Shown here one piece after another: positions 1 to 9,679 of a DNA stretch of 64,000 nucleotides (position 1 is its first letter; each line of letters opens with the position of its first letter). The stretch comes from Thermotoga profunda AZM34c06 (lineage in GTDB: Bacteria > Thermotogota > Thermotogae > Thermotogales > DSM-5069). The stretch lies in the NCBI RefSeq assembly GCF_000828675.1, contig NZ_AP014510.1, positions 949,413-1,013,412 on the forward strand, given 5' to 3'. The notes beneath the pieces were generated by a model, which worked only from the letters and a program-made list of their open reading frames with translations, ran no database searches and was not told where the DNA came from. Made by a program: the position numbers and the translations under genes.

Positions 1-2195
1 TCTCTTTGCATAATATGATTCTTTTCGAGTAGATTTTCAATTCTCAACGAAACTTCGTCTTGTGATGTACCAAGTTTTTCGCAGATATTTTCTATTAGTT
101 GTTCTTTTGTTCTCAGATAATTCAATGCATTGAAACCCGTTGTTGCTTCTATACGTCTTGTACCAGCAGAGATCGCAGATTCAGAGATTATTTTGAACAA
201 ACCTATATTTCCGGTGTTTTTGACATGAGTTCCACCGCACAATTCCTCGCTGAAATTGGATATCTTGACGACTCTGACCACATCGCCGTATTTTTCTCCA
301 AACAATGCTATTGCACCTTCTGCCACAGCTTCTTTATAGGATTTTTCCTGCGTAACAACAGGTAATGCTTCAAAAATAGTGCTGTTGACAAGATTCTCTA
401 TCTGTTCAATTTCATCTTTTGTTAATGCCTGATAATGTGTGAAATCAAACCTGAGTCTGTCTGGTGCAACGAGTGAACCCGATTGTTTTACATGATTTCC
501 AAGTGCTTTTCTCAAAGCAGCATGTAAAAGATGCGTTGCGGTGTGATTTCTCGCTGTGGCATCTCTTTTCTCTTTATCTACTTGAAGTCTCACCCTCATG
601 CCTTGATGCAGTTCTCCATATTCAAGTCTAACCACATGAGCAATGATTCCCTCGATTGGGACGTAAACATGTTCTACAATAGCTGAGCCATTATCCCAAG
701 AAATCTTACCCGTATCGGCTACCTGGCCACCTCTTTCGGCGTAAAAACAGGTTTTATCAAAAACAACTTCTAATCTCGAGTCTTGCTTTTTTGTATAAAT
801 GACAGTCGCTTCACAATTTAGAGTTTCATAACCTACAAAAGCTGTTTTGATCGTCTTTGCAAGCCTGTTGTAATCTTCTGATGATTTAGCAAACTCAACT
901 TCAATCCTTGCGCTTCTTGCCTTTTCTCTTTGTAATTCCATGAGCCTTTCAAATTCATTTAGATCTACTTCAAGACCACGTTCTCTGGCAACATCAACGA
1001 CTATATCTGGTGGGAAACCATATGTATCATACAGTTTGAAAACATCTTCTCCACTGATTATCTTGTGGGATTTGGCGATGATATCATTGAGCATTTCGTT
1101 GCCTTGAACTATTGTCTTGAAAAACCTTTCTTCTTCAGTCTGAGTAACTTCAAGGATTAATTTTCTTCTTTCAACGAGTTCTGGGTAAGTTTTTCCCATT
1201 TTCTCTATAACTGCATCATTGATAAAGTGGAGAAATGGCTTTTTTGCACCAAGTAACACCCCGTGCCGAACGGCTCTTCTCAGGATCCTTCTCAGTACAT
1301 AGCCACGCTCTTCATTCGATGGGAAAACACCATCGGCTATCAAAAAGCTAACGGCTCTTGAATGATCGGCAATAACTCTTATAGAAATATCTTTTGAGTT
1401 GCTTTCTTTATACTTCACATTCAATACTTCTCCTATACGATTTATTATTGGCATGAACAAATCTGTTTCGAAGTTTCCGCCAACTTTTTGAATTACGGAA
1501 GCGATTCTTTCCAGACCAGCACCAGTATCTATGTTCTTTTTCGGAAGCGGATTGAGATTTCCATTTTCATCTTGATTGAATTCCGTGAAGACCAGATTCC
1601 ATATTTCCAAAAAGCGTTTATCTGAGTTGGCTGGTGTGCATTCTTCGTTCTTTGGGCAATCATCCATAACACCAGTGTCGTAATGAATCTCTGAACATGG
1701 TCCACATGGACCTGTTGGACCCGCAGGTCCCCAGAAATTCGTATCTTTACCCATACGAACTATCTTTTTCTCAGGAATTCCTACCAGATCTCTCCATATC
1801 TTGAAAGCTTCCTCATCGTCTTTGTATATCGTTACCCATAATTTCTCTTCGGGAAGTTTCAAGATCTTGGTGACAAACTCCCATGCCCAAGTGATCGCTT
1901 CTTTTTTGAAGTAGTCTCCAAAGGAAAAATTACCAAGCATCTCGAAAAAAGTTTGATGTCTTGGTGTTCTTCCTACGTTGTCTATATCATTTGTTCTCAA
2001 ACATTTTTGGCAAGTTGCAATTCTTGTGTAGACAGGTTCAACCTTGCCCCAGAAGATAGGCTTAAAAGGCACCATACCAGCAACTGTGAACAAAAGCTGG
2101 GGATCATTTGGTATCAAAGAAGCACTTGGTAATACCTTGTGACCTTTGGATTCAAAAAATCTCAAAAATTCTTGCCTAAGTTCATCACCAGTCAT
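1..2195 (-). CDS. alaS: Alanyl-tRNA synthetase, 3' end missing
   Basis: Attaches alanine to tRNA-Ala in the cytoplasm and hydrolyses mischarged Ser/Gly-tRNA-Ala. About 731 codons are visible; the family usually has about 860-880, so the C-terminal oligomerisation (C-Ala) region lies beyond the left edge. The N-terminal class II core starts [19 protein letters not shown], typical of AlaRS. Further in, the editing-domain zinc/catalytic pair HTATHLLH is read around residue 549 and SELCGGTH around residue 648. The ATG at 2193-2195 is preceded by a good SD (GGAGGTTGAAAG). The gene follows cdsA by 12 bases, so it is probably the last gene of the frr-uppS-cdsA-alaS run. Identification is from motifs and is secure; the missing end is only the window limit. 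Confidence 0.97.
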   Translation of the reverse strand, partial: MTGDELRQEFLRFFESKGHKVLPSASLIPNDPQLLFTVAGMVPFKPIFWGKVEPVYTRIATCQKCLRTNDIDNVGRTPRHQTFFEMLGNFSFGDYFKKEAITWAWEFVTKILKLPEEKLWVTIYKDDEEAFKIWRDLVGIPEKKIVRMGKDTNFWGPAGPTGPCGPCSEIHYDTGVMDDCPKNEECTPANSDKRFLEIWNLVFTEFNQDENGNLNPLPKKNIDTGAGLERIASVIQKVGGNFETDLFMPIINRIGEVLNVKYKESNSKDISIRVIADHSRAVSFLIADGVFPSNEERGYVLRRILRRAVRHGVLLGAKKPFLHFINDAVIEKMGKTYPELVERRKLILEVTQTEEERFFKTIVQGNEMLNDIIAKSHKIISGEDVFKLYDTYGFPPDIVVDVARERGLEVDLNEFERLMELQREKARSARIEVEFAKSSEDYNRLAKTIKTAFVGYETLNCEATVIYTKKQDSRLEVVFDKTCFYAERGGQVADTGKISWDNGSAIVEHVYVPIEGIIAHVVRLEYGELHQGMRVRLQVDKEKRDATARNHTATHLLHAALRKALGNHVKQSGSLVAPDRLRFDFTHYQALTKDEIEQIENLVNSTIFEALPVVTQEKSYKEAVAEGAIALFGEKYGDVVRVVKISNFSEELCGGTHVKNTGNIGLFKIISESAISAGTRRIEATTGFNALNYLRTKEQLIENICEKLGTSQDEVSLRIENLLEKNHIMQR

Positions 2196-2207
2196 CTTTC
2201 AACCTCC

Positions 2208-3026
2208 TTAAAGGATGCCTATCGAAAAGAGAAAATAAGTCATCGGAGTTACGAACAAAAGACCATCGATCCTATCTAACATACCACCATGTCCTGGGAG
2301 AACATTTCCAGAATCTTTGAGACTGAAATGCCTTTTCAAGGCAGATTCAAACAAATCACCGAATGTGTCAAAGATTGCTATGCTTAAGGAAAAGATGACA
2401 AGAGACCTAAAAGACATTACATTTGCTTTGAAAATCCAGTCAAAAACCATTTTGTAGGCAAAACAGAAAGCCAAGCTTATAACAAATCCTCCAACTATAC
2501 CTTCAAGACTCTTCGAGGGGCTTATATGTTTAGCAATCTTTGTTTTACCATATCTAATACCAACAAAATAAGCACCAGTATCGTATAACCATACTGCCGT
2601 GAGATTCAACAAGGCATTAGCAGCTCCATATTCGAGGTAAATTGGAAAGAAAAAGGAAAGACAACCGGCGATATACAAAAGTGATAAAGTAGAAGCAAGT
2701 ACAGTATTAAAAACAGTTGAAATATCTTTAAGTGTCATGACAAAAACAATTCCATTGAGAATAAATGCAAGGCTCAGTAAAAGTATCCCATTCGTAGCTT
2801 TCATTATTCCATAGATTGTTGTGAATCCGACACTTAGTGCAACACCAAAATAGAGGAAAATCTTCTGTTCATAGTTTTTTATCGTCATGTTCAAAAGTTC
2901 ATACGATGCAAGTAGCACCACCGCAGCAACTAAGCCAATGAGACTCTTGTAGTTTATGAAACACAAAACAACAAAAGGAGCAACTATAGACGCAGTTATT
3001 ACTCTTGTTTTGGTCTCTGACATCAC
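2208..3026 (-). CDS. cdsA: Phosphatidate cytidylyltransferase
   Basis: Makes CDP-diacylglycerol from phosphatidic acid and CTP in the inner membrane, the branch point of phospholipid synthesis. The 272-residue product is hydrophobic with about seven to eight membrane segments. Near its C terminus (about residues 230-257) it carries the family signature, read as SALKRHFSLKDSG followed by LPGHGGMLDRID, with the Lys-Asp and His-Gly-Gly-x-x-Asp-Arg-x-Asp residues intact. Its start overlaps the stop of uppS by 4 bases, which suggests translational coupling. The uppS-cdsA order is the usual one in bacteria. Confidence 0.96.
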   Translation of the reverse strand: MMSETKTRVITASIVAPFVVLCFINYKSLIGLVAAVVLLASYELLNMTIKNYEQKIFLYFGVALSVGFTTIYGIMKATNGILLLSLAFILNGIVFVMTLKDISTVFNTVLASTLSLLYIAGCLSFFFPIYLEYGAANALLNLTAVWLYDTGAYFVGIRYGKTKIAKHISPSKSLEGIVGGFVISLAFCFAYKMVFDWIFKANVMSFRSLVIFSLSIAIFDTFGDLFESALKRHFSLKDSGNVLPGHGGMLDRIDGLLFVTPMTYFLFSIGIL

Positions 3027-3700
3027 AATCCCCCAAATCTTCTATGGCGATTTTCGAAGTTTTCAATGGCTTTCAAAAGATCTTCTTTTGAAAAATCTGG
3101 CCAGAGGACTTCTGTAAAATACAATTCGCTGTAGGCAATCTGCCACAGTAAAAAGTTGCTAATCCTCAATTCCCCAGAAGTTCTTATGACAAGATCTGGG
3201 TCTGGAACATCGGGAAGATAAAGATAATTACGAAATGTGTTTTCATCGATCTGGTTTATATTGTTTTGGATTACTTTATTAATGGCATCGATTATCTCTC
3301 GACGACCACCGTAGTTCAAGGCCAATATCGCTTGAATTTTCTGATTGTCCTTTGTTTTCTGTTCAAAATCCCTGCAAACATTGGCTATTTCCAATGGCAA
3401 TTGATTAACAAGTCCACAAAACCTTATTCTCACTCCCTGCTCCATCATTCTGTTGAATTTCTCGTGCAGCATTTGCACCAGGAGTGAAAAAAGAAACTTG
3501 ACCTCTTCCTCAGGTCTTTTCCAATTCTCGGTGGAAAAGGTATAAAGAGTTACATATTTTATACCCAACTCAGCGCACCATTCAACTATCTCCTCTGCTT
3601 TCTGTGCACCTCGTCTATGCCCTTCAATTCTGGGCAAGCCATTTCTCTGAGCCCATCTTCCATTACCATCCATTATGATTGCAAGATGTGCTATACTCAA
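3023..3700 (-). CDS. uppS: Undecaprenyl diphosphate synthase (cis-prenyltransferase)
   Basis: Condenses isopentenyl diphosphate onto farnesyl diphosphate to make the C55 lipid carrier for peptidoglycan and other envelope polymers. The N-terminal substrate-binding motif IMDGNGRWA (residues 9-17) with catalytic Asp is present, as are the [11 protein letters not shown] segment near residue 53 and the C-terminal [21 protein letters not shown] segment. At 225 residues it is slightly short for the family (about 240-250). The start is a TTG whose last bases overlap the frr stop codon (TTGA); no upstream in-frame ATG is better placed. The gene sits between frr and cdsA, overlapping both. Confidence 0.95.
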   Translation of the reverse strand: MSIAHLAIIMDGNGRWAQRNGLPRIEGHRRGAQKAEEIVEWCAELGIKYVTLYTFSTENWKRPEEEVKFLFSLLVQMLHEKFNRMMEQGVRIRFCGLVNQLPLEIANVCRDFEQKTKDNQKIQAILALNYGGRREIIDAINKVIQNNINQIDENTFRNYLYLPDVPDPDLVIRTSGELRISNFLLWQIAYSELYFTEVLWPDFSKEDLLKAIENFENRHRRFGGL

Positions 3701-4254
3701 ACTTCCATTATCTCCTTTTCCTTCTTTTCAAAGAGTTTCTCCATTTCTTCAATCTTTTTATCTGTTAAATCCTGGATCTCTTTTTCAAGTCTCTTTTCAT
3801 CGTCTTCAGAGATTTTTCCATCTTTTTGCATGTCCTTAAGGTCTTTAAGAACATCTCTTCTGATATTTCTTATTGCAACTTTACCTTGTTCAACGACTTC
3901 TTTTGCCTTTTTTACCCATTTTTGCTTTTGCTCAGTAGTTGGAGTTGGAAAGATGAGCCTTATGATATTACCGTCGTTTTGTGGAGTTAGGCCGATATCA
4001 GAGGTGAAAATGGCTTTTTCTATGGCAGGAAGAACTGATTTGTCCCATGGTTTTATTATTAAAGCCCTGTCTTCAGAGATACTTACCGTGGCGAGTTGGT
4101 TAATCGGTGTTGGAGCACCATAGTAATCAACCTTTATCTCTTCAAGAATCGCCGGTGAAGGTCTACCAGTTCTCATTCTCCTGAGTTCTTCACCTATTTT
4201 TTCAATAGCTTTGTTCATCCTGTCTTCTGCATTTTTCACAAGAGGATGCTTCAT
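3697..4254 (-). CDS. frr: Ribosome recycling factor
   Basis: With EF-G, splits post-termination ribosomes. The 185-residue product has the full family length and typical sequence, including [19 protein letters not shown] in the first helix-loop and the C-terminal lysine/glutamate-rich long helix. The ATG at 4252-4254 has a strong SD (GGGAGGGAG) six to seven bases upstream. The gene has its own likely promoter in the 50-base gap behind the ABC ATPase gene, and it overlaps uppS by 4 bases downstream. In many bacteria frr is followed by uppS and cdsA, as here. Confidence 0.97.
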   Translation of the reverse strand: MKHPLVKNAEDRMNKAIEKIGEELRRMRTGRPSPAILEEIKVDYYGAPTPINQLATVSISEDRALIIKPWDKSVLPAIEKAIFTSDIGLTPQNDGNIIRLIFPTPTTEQKQKWVKKAKEVVEQGKVAIRNIRRDVLKDLKDMQKDGKISEDDEKRLEKEIQDLTDKKIEEMEKLFEKKEKEIMEV

Positions 4255-4292
4255 TTGGCTCCCTCCCCAATGAGTTTTATTGTACGCTGTTG

Positions 4293-4301
4293 ATTATATC
4301 A
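4293..4301 (-). promoter_or_regulatory. Extended -10 promoter for frr-uppS-cdsA-alaS
   Basis: The minus strand reads TGATATAAT, an extended -10 (TGnTATAAT). Initiation would give a leader of about 30 bases before frr. No convincing -35 box lies 17 bases further up, which is common for extended -10 promoters. It would let the frr run be transcribed independently of the ABC exporter genes upstream. Confidence 0.5.
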
Positions 4302-4304
4302 TGC

Positions 4305-5237
4305 CTAATGGGAGCCGTTGGTATAGGATATGAAGATCTTTTCAAAGTTAACCAGTTCTTTTTCTATACTCTCTATTTCAACCTGATTCAGCCTAAAATC
4401 TTCCATAACTTTGTATAGTTCCTTTGCTGAAGACAAGTTCAGATGAATCTCAATAATATTGCCATCTTTATTCCAACCAGATAAGCCAAGTTTTATGAGT
4501 TTTTCTTCAGTCGTTCCATTTGATAGGAGCCTTATCTTGTATCCGCGCGCTGTGAAAAGATCAATCAATTTTCTCTTTTCTTCGCATACAACGATCTTCC
4601 CATTGTTCATTATTGCAACTCTATCGGCTACAGCTTCGACCAGATTCATGTCGTGTGTTGAGAGAAGAATGGTCTTACCTTCTTTTTGTAGATCTTTTAA
4701 GATCGTACGAAACTCAACGGCTGAATTCACGTCCAAGCCGAGTGTTGGCTCATCTAAAAGGAGAATATCTGTACCAGCAGCAAGGCATACTGCTATCGCT
4801 GCTTTTTGTTGCATGCCTCTTGATAACTTATGTACGATTTCGTTTTTCTTTTCAGAAATTCCAAGTCTTTCAAGTATCTCTATTGCTTCACTTTTTCTCA
4901 AATTTTTCCCCCTGATACCACAAAAATATGCCATATTTTCAACAGGTGTCATTCTCCAATAGAGATTTCTGTTCCCTTCAAGTACAACACTGATGTGCTC
5001 AAGAGCCTTGTTACGATTCTTAAGAACACTTATACCCTTGATCTCAATCTCACCTGAATCTGGTATTATCAAACCGCAGATCGATTTTATAGTGGTTGTT
5101 TTTCCAGCACCATTTGGACCAAGAAGAGCCAGAATCTCTCCTTGTTTAAGTTCAAAGGATACACTATCTACAGCTCTGAGTCTTTCCTTTGAACCATGCC
5201 TCGGATAAGTTTTGATCAGATTTTTCACCTTTATCAT
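4305..5237 (-). CDS. ABC transporter ATP-binding protein (ABC-2 exporter type)
   Basis: ATPase subunit of an exporter, paired with the membrane protein encoded immediately upstream (10-base gap). The 310-residue product has Walker A GPNGAGKTTT (about residues 39-48), a signature-like LSRGMQQK, Walker B ILLLDEPTLGLD and the switch His in LLSTHD. The C-terminal extension beyond the nucleotide-binding domain (about residues 220-310) is typical of DrrA/NatA-type ATPases. Substrate cannot be read from sequence; drug, Na+ or polysaccharide export are all possible. The last codons overlap an inverted repeat whose other arm covers the frr SD (see findings). Confidence 0.9.
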   Translation of the reverse strand: MIKVKNLIKTYPRHGSKERLRAVDSVSFELKQGEILALLGPNGAGKTTTIKSICGLIIPDSGEIEIKGISVLKNRNKALEHISVVLEGNRNLYWRMTPVENMAYFCGIRGKNLRKSEAIEILERLGISEKKNEIVHKLSRGMQQKAAIAVCLAAGTDILLLDEPTLGLDVNSAVEFRTILKDLQKEGKTILLSTHDMNLVEAVADRVAIMNNGKIVVCEEKRKLIDLFTARGYKIRLLSNGTTEEKLIKLGLSGWNKDGNIIEIHLNLSSAKELYKVMEDFRLNQVEIESIEKELVNFEKIFISYTNGSH

Positions 5238-5247
5238 TCACATCACC

Positions 5248-6015
5248 TCAATACTGACCCAGTGTGCCAGTTATCATAGCTCGTCTCTCAAAACCACGGA
5301 AAACGACTATACCCAACAGCAAATATATAAATGCCACCAACCACAGGATCAAATGATCAAAGAATCCAAATTGATAGAATTTGATACCTTCTACTGCAAG
5401 CTTTCTCATCAAATAAGCTGCTTGAGACATGGGAAGAAATCTATACCAGAGTTTGGAAAGATCAAACATGGTGAACGCAAGAGAGCCAAAGGTGACTATC
5501 TGGATGAAAGAAGAAATTCTTTTAAAAACAAGTGCTATACCACCAAGCATCATTCCAATGCCCAAGGCAGATACAGTCCCTATAACAAGGAGATACAAAA
5601 GAGTTGGCAGATCAAAATTCAACCTTTTGCCTGTTGTGTAAGCGACGAGATACATCAATGGCACGGCAAACAAAACATTGAAAACAAAATCGCTTATCAT
5701 TCTAAAGAGCATTTGATATTCAAAAGCGATTGGAGAGACGAAAACTTGCTCTAAGGTACCTCTTTGAGCTTCATCAATGATACCCCATGCTACACCCTGA
5801 AAAGAAAAGATGAACATCAGCCACATGAAATATCCAACGATGATTCCTTCAAGAGTGTTACCAAAGTCCACAGTAGAACCACCAATGGCCTTCACTCCAA
5901 AGAAGATCAAATAGAAAAAGATCAAAACAGTGACAAGCCCCGATATGGTGTTGAAGTAATACCTTTTAAATTCTATCCATGACTTTTTAAAATTTGCAAG
6001 AAAAGCATTAAACAT
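5248..6015 (-). CDS. ABC-2 type transporter permease
   Basis: Membrane subunit of the exporter whose ATPase is encoded next. The 255-residue product has about six hydrophobic segments arranged as in the ABC-2 family, including a central GIIDEAQRGTLEQVFVSPI stretch, the amphipathic coupling region characteristic of these permeases. The ATG has a very strong SD (AGGAGGTG) and lies about 30 bases downstream of a well-formed promoter. The gene is first in a two-gene operon that may read through into frr. Transported substrate unknown. Confidence 0.88.
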   Translation of the reverse strand: MFNAFLANFKKSWIEFKRYYFNTISGLVTVLIFFYLIFFGVKAIGGSTVDFGNTLEGIIVGYFMWLMFIFSFQGVAWGIIDEAQRGTLEQVFVSPIAFEYQMLFRMISDFVFNVLFAVPLMYLVAYTTGKRLNFDLPTLLYLLVIGTVSALGIGMMLGGIALVFKRISSFIQIVTFGSLAFTMFDLSKLWYRFLPMSQAAYLMRKLAVEGIKFYQFGFFDHLILWLVAFIYLLLGIVVFRGFERRAMITGTLGQY

Positions 6016-6044
6016 ATTGACACCTCCTATCTCTTTTTGAAAAT

Positions 6045-6073
6045 ATTTTAGGGTATATTTTATTAATTGTCAA
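6045..6073 (-). promoter_or_regulatory. Sigma-70 type promoter of the ABC-2 exporter operon
   Basis: On the minus strand TTGACA (6068-6073) is followed after exactly 17 bases by TAAAAT (6045-6050). The distance to the permease start at 6015 leaves a leader of about 20-25 bases containing a strong SD. The rest of the 142-base gap (6016-6157) holds no gene that I can support. Confidence 0.75.
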
Positions 6074-6157
6074 GTATTGATTATAAAAATTGAAATTGGT
6101 GATGAGATGATCTGGCGAATCGGGAAAATTCAACAGATGGTATGCTGGATAGATTTC

Positions 6158-7828
6158 TCAACGATATTCTGGATGTGATTCGACGATCTGTGGATCTACA
6201 AAGATCGTTTCATAATTCGTATAAACCACAAAACCTGGTGGGGAGCCTTTGGGTTTGTGTACGTTCTTAACCAAAGTGTAATCAACAGGTACTTTGGACG
6301 AAAAACGGGCTTTAGAATGATATGCCGCTAAAGCCGCGGCGTATTTTAAAACATCTTCAGGGACAACTCTATTTGCAGTTCTTATAACGACATGTGCCCC
6401 TGGGATTTCGTGTACGTGCAGCCACAAATCTTTATCATTTGCCTGTTTCAAAAGCTTTTCATTTTGCTTGTTGTTTTTCCCGATCAATATCAAGAAATCT
6501 TGATACTCTATCTTTCTGAAATCACTTTCTCTTTGAATTTGCTGTTTTTCTTTTTTTATCATTCCTTGCTGAGCCATTTCTTGTTTGATCTCTTGTAGTA
6601 TTTCAAGATCATCTGCAGATTCTATTGTGTGTAAAAGCTGCTCAAGATAGTTCAAAAACTGCTTTGACTTTTCAACTCTCGTTCGCAAAACTCGACCTTT
6701 TTCTTTCAATTTTTTATAAAGGTCAAAATAATATTGGGAGCTCTGCCTTATATCCTTGCCCTTCACCAAAGGTATAGAGAGAGTCTTCCCCGTACTGTAA
6801 TCAAAAACGTTTACCAGATCACCACTCTGATTTTGATTTGATGCGTATTTGAGCAATTCACCATACTGCAAAAATGTATCGGATTTTTCACATTCTTTCA
6901 ATTCATCTTCTATCGCATCGAGCATTTTGATCTCCTTTTTCATATATTCTTTGACAACCTTGATGAGCTCTGTTTGCGTCTGTTTTAAGACTTGACGTCT
7001 GTGCAAAATGGCATATGCATGGTCAACGGCTTTAGATGGTGATTCAAACACTTCAACATTATGTGAAAGGTATTTAAGAGGTACTGTACTCAACACAAAA
7101 CGATCTTTTTTGTCATAAACATAAATACGACCCTTTTGGTAATCGTTGAAGATTGAAAAAAAGGCGTGTTTCAATGAATTTTTCTCAGAAGAATCAAGAT
7201 CACAGATCATTTTATCAACCAATTTTGCTCTTGTGAATAACTCGTCAATCATCAGCTTTGAAAACCCTGAAATCGTTTTTGATATGAATTGGGATACAGT
7301 TTGTTTTTCATCCTTCAAATTGAAAAAGTCATAAGAAATTTCAAAGGGATTGAGTTTTTGCGCTGGGAACTCATAGTGATGACCTTTTTCAATTGTGCGC
7401 AAGGAGGTTGAAGAATATTTAAAGGCATCGACTATCGTATTGTTTTCGACCAAAATCATATTGCAGTGTGTGCCAAAAAACTCAATATACAATCTGTACA
7501 GATGTCTATCACCTGTTTCATCGATCTTGTCAAATTCAAAAAATATGATCCTGTCAAATCCAACCTGTTCAACTTTCTTGAGTTTGGCATTTCTCAATCT
7601 TGCACGCATTAACATGACGAAATTAGAAGGGTGGTGATCTGAGAAATCTTCTTTTTCAGCTATACAGATATGAGCAAAAGTGGGATCAAGACATATTCTC
7701 ACGACATGATTTTGAAAATACAGATATATCGTCGATTTGCCAAATTGGTATATCTGTCTCAAGTTACTTTCTTTCAAAACTTGAAGTTCTTGAACAATAC
7801 TTCTGAGGAAAAAACTATCTATCAACAT
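6158..7828 (-). CDS. rqcH: NFACT-family ribosome quality control protein RqcH (Rqc2 homologue)
   Basis: Bacterial RqcH binds stalled 50S-peptidyl-tRNA complexes and adds C-terminal alanine tails that mark the nascent chain for proteolysis. The 556-residue product has the NFACT-N domain (1-about 180), a long charged coiled coil in the middle (about 270-430), and the C-terminal NFACT-R domain with DLWLHVHEIPGAHVVIRT near residue 470. The Asp-Arg pair needed for Ala-tRNA recruitment in this family appears in QVGFDRIIFFEF. Older annotations call this family fibronectin-binding protein, which is misleading in an organism like this. The gene overlaps nfo by 14 bases. Confidence 0.9.
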   Translation of the reverse strand: MLIDSFFLRSIVQELQVLKESNLRQIYQFGKSTIYLYFQNHVVRICLDPTFAHICIAEKEDFSDHHPSNFVMLMRARLRNAKLKKVEQVGFDRIIFFEFDKIDETGDRHLYRLYIEFFGTHCNMILVENNTIVDAFKYSSTSLRTIEKGHHYEFPAQKLNPFEISYDFFNLKDEKQTVSQFISKTISGFSKLMIDELFTRAKLVDKMICDLDSSEKNSLKHAFFSIFNDYQKGRIYVYDKKDRFVLSTVPLKYLSHNVEVFESPSKAVDHAYAILHRRQVLKQTQTELIKVVKEYMKKEIKMLDAIEDELKECEKSDTFLQYGELLKYASNQNQSGDLVNVFDYSTGKTLSIPLVKGKDIRQSSQYYFDLYKKLKEKGRVLRTRVEKSKQFLNYLEQLLHTIESADDLEILQEIKQEMAQQGMIKKEKQQIQRESDFRKIEYQDFLILIGKNNKQNEKLLKQANDKDLWLHVHEIPGAHVVIRTANRVVPEDVLKYAAALAAYHSKARFSSKVPVDYTLVKNVHKPKGSPPGFVVYTNYETIFVDPQIVESHPEYR

Positions 7829-8675
7829 TTATCAGTCCAATCAAAGATTTCACGTGTGCTATCTCTTTGGTGTAGAGATCCTCTTCATTTGGTGTCTCCA
7901 AGATCCACGGAATGTTTTGTATCTGTGGAAAACTCAAGAAGTTGCGAAAGCCCCTATCTCCAATAAAACCCTTGCCAATATTTTCATGCCTATCAAGGGG
8001 TTTACCAAGGGGAGCCTTTGAGTCATTCAAATGAATCATTTTAACTCGCCAAAGTCCAAGGAAACTTTCCATCTCGTCAAATAATTTTTCAACACTCTCC
8101 TTGTTAGTAATGTCATAACCAGCATCGAAGCCATGACATGTATCATAGGTAACACCAATTCGTTCTGGCTGGGCGACTAACTCTATGATTTTGGCAAGTT
8201 GTTCCATTTTATAACCTATATTGCCTCCTTTTGGTGAAACATTCTCAAGAAGAAGCACGATATCAGGAACTGTCTTGAGAAATTCATCGATTGCTTTCAC
8301 AATTCTGTCGATTCCTTCCTTTTCACCTGCACCGGTATGACTGCCAGGATGGATATTCAAATAAGGTATACCAAGTGATTGACATATTTTCCCTTCGATA
8401 ATGAGAAGTTCAACCGATTTTTGCCAGATGTCATCCTTGGGACTTGCAGGGTTGATCAGATACCCACAATGACAAAAAGCAGCTTCAAATGGAATTTCAT
8501 ATTTTTTCATTTGAACTTGAAATTCATCTGCGGCTTTTTTCGAAGGCAATGAAGCTTTCCACATCCTTGGGCTGTGAGGAAAGATTTGAAAGGTATTTCC
8601 ACCTGAATCTACTGTCAGCTGTGGTACTTTATCAAAACCATATGAAGTTGGCATATGTGCACCTATTCTTATCAT
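7815..8675 (-). CDS. nfo: Endonuclease IV (AP endonuclease)
   Basis: Cleaves DNA 5' of abasic sites in base excision repair. The 286-residue TIM barrel shows the full three-metal site in order: FCHCGYLIN (His), LNIHPGSH (His), LLENVSPKGG (Glu), TYDTCHGFD (Asp/His), HLNDSKAPLG then DRHENIG (His, Asp, His) and WILETP (Glu). I chose the ATG at 8673-8675 because GGTGA lies five bases upstream and the product then begins MIRIGAHMP, like the T. maritima enzyme; in-frame GTG codons just upstream have no SD. The gene is divergent from the DUF72 gene with a 36-base gap and runs into rqcH. Confidence 0.95.
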   Translation of the reverse strand: MIRIGAHMPTSYGFDKVPQLTVDSGGNTFQIFPHSPRMWKASLPSKKAADEFQVQMKKYEIPFEAAFCHCGYLINPASPKDDIWQKSVELLIIEGKICQSLGIPYLNIHPGSHTGAGEKEGIDRIVKAIDEFLKTVPDIVLLLENVSPKGGNIGYKMEQLAKIIELVAQPERIGVTYDTCHGFDAGYDITNKESVEKLFDEMESFLGLWRVKMIHLNDSKAPLGKPLDRHENIGKGFIGDRGFRNFLSFPQIQNIPWILETPNEEDLYTKEIAHVKSLIGLINVDR

Positions 8676-8711
8676 CACTATCACCAAAAAGATGATAACA
8701 TATCAAGGGGA

Positions 8712-9509
8712 ATGAATTTGTTATATATAGGAACAAGTGGGTATTATTTTTCTGACTGGATTGGTACAGTTTATCCAGAAGGATTGTCCAAAACACATTT
8801 ATTGAAATATTATGCAACTGTTTGGAATTTCAATGCAGTTGAACTCAATTTCACGTACTATACAATTCCCAATTACAAAACAATAGTATCTATGCTCAGA
8901 AAAACTCCTCAAACATTTGTTTTTTCTGTGAAATTACCCAACTCCGTAACTCATCAAGGCTGGAAGACTCTTTCATTGCCCGAACAAGACATCGAAAAAA
9001 CACTTTCCGCCTTAGAACCAATGATTTGCGAAGGAAGACTCAAGGTATTACTTGCACAGTTTCCTTATGCCTTTCGATATACCAAAGAAAATATGCAATA
9101 TATTCAAGAGTTGAGAGGTAAAATTGATCTACCCATCGCTATAGAATTTAGACATTGTTCGTGGGACAATGATCAGGTCTATGATTTTCTACGCACTCAT
9201 GAGTTATCTTTTGTCATCACAGATGAACCACGAATAAAAGATCTCTTCCCGTACAGGGTGATAAGAACATCGAGTATTTCATATTTCAGATATCACGGTA
9301 GAAATGAAAAATGGTTTGTCTCTGGAGCTGAGAGGTATAACTACGAGTATTCATTCGAACAGCTCAGAGAATTTGCCAAAGACATAGTCGATATAGCGAA
9401 AGAATCAGAGGATTTGTTTGTCTTTTTCAATAATTGTTATCGTGGTAAGGCTGTACAAAATGCCTTAACTCTGCATTCCATCCTTGAGAATACTTTTTTG
9501 GGTAGATAA
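8712..9509 (+). CDS. DUF72 family protein (YecE-like TIM barrel)
   Basis: The 265-residue product starts MNLLYIGTSGYYFSDW and contains the typical DUF72 features: an early GTSGY...W, FVFSVKLPNSVTH, LLAQFPYAFRYT, AIEFRHCSW and a late SYFRYHGRNE segment. The family folds as a TIM barrel; its biochemical role is unknown, and a link to DNA repair has been suggested only from gene neighbourhoods. The ATG at 8712 is preceded by AAGGGGA. A longer reading frame extends 57 bases upstream but would run back over the nfo start and has no SD. It is divergent from nfo, which fits a repair-linked context without proving it. Confidence 0.85.
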   Translation: MNLLYIGTSGYYFSDWIGTVYPEGLSKTHLLKYYATVWNFNAVELNFTYYTIPNYKTIVSMLRKTPQTFVFSVKLPNSVTHQGWKTLSLPEQDIEKTLSALEPMICEGRLKVLLAQFPYAFRYTKENMQYIQELRGKIDLPIAIEFRHCSWDNDQVYDFLRTHELSFVITDEPRIKDLFPYRVIRTSSISYFRYHGRNEKWFVSGAERYNYEYSFEQLREFAKDIVDIAKESEDLFVFFNNCYRGKAVQNALTLHSILENTFLGR

Positions 9510-9616
9510 TTTTGCAAATAAAAATAGTAATGATATGTACAAAAAGCCTTGGAAATCCAATTTTTTTCCACATGAATTTCTTTATCCTATAAATACAAAG
9601 AAAGAAAAAGATGAAT

Positions 9617-9645
9617 TTGACGTAACTAACTTTGCCTTGTATAAT
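9617..9645 (+). promoter_or_regulatory. Strong promoter of acpP
   Basis: TTGACG (9617-9622), a 17-base spacer and a perfect TATAAT (9640-9645). Start of transcription near 9652 would give a leader of about 28 bases with the SD GGGGAGG. This fits the high expression expected of acyl carrier protein. The remaining upstream gap (9510-9616) is AT-rich with no supported gene. Confidence 0.8.
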
Positions 9646-9679
9646 TTCATTCGAGTTATTTGAAAGGGGAGGTAAAAGC

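Noticed and set aside
3617-4123. Plus-strand Ser/Phe-rich open frame opposite frr
   Set aside because: Low-complexity reverse complement of the lysine/glutamate-rich frr gene.
5212-5754. Plus-strand open frame of 180 codons opposite the ABC-2 permease
   Set aside because: No SD, and the opposite strand is a convincing membrane protein.
6102-6174. Short plus-strand open frame of about 23 codons near the rqcH stop
   Set aside because: Overlaps the rqcH end, has no recognisable product and only a weak SD.
9549-9567. Small hairpin TTGG-AAAT-CCAA followed by seven T after the DUF72 gene
   Set aside because: The stem is only four base pairs, two of them AT; too weak to call a terminator without data.
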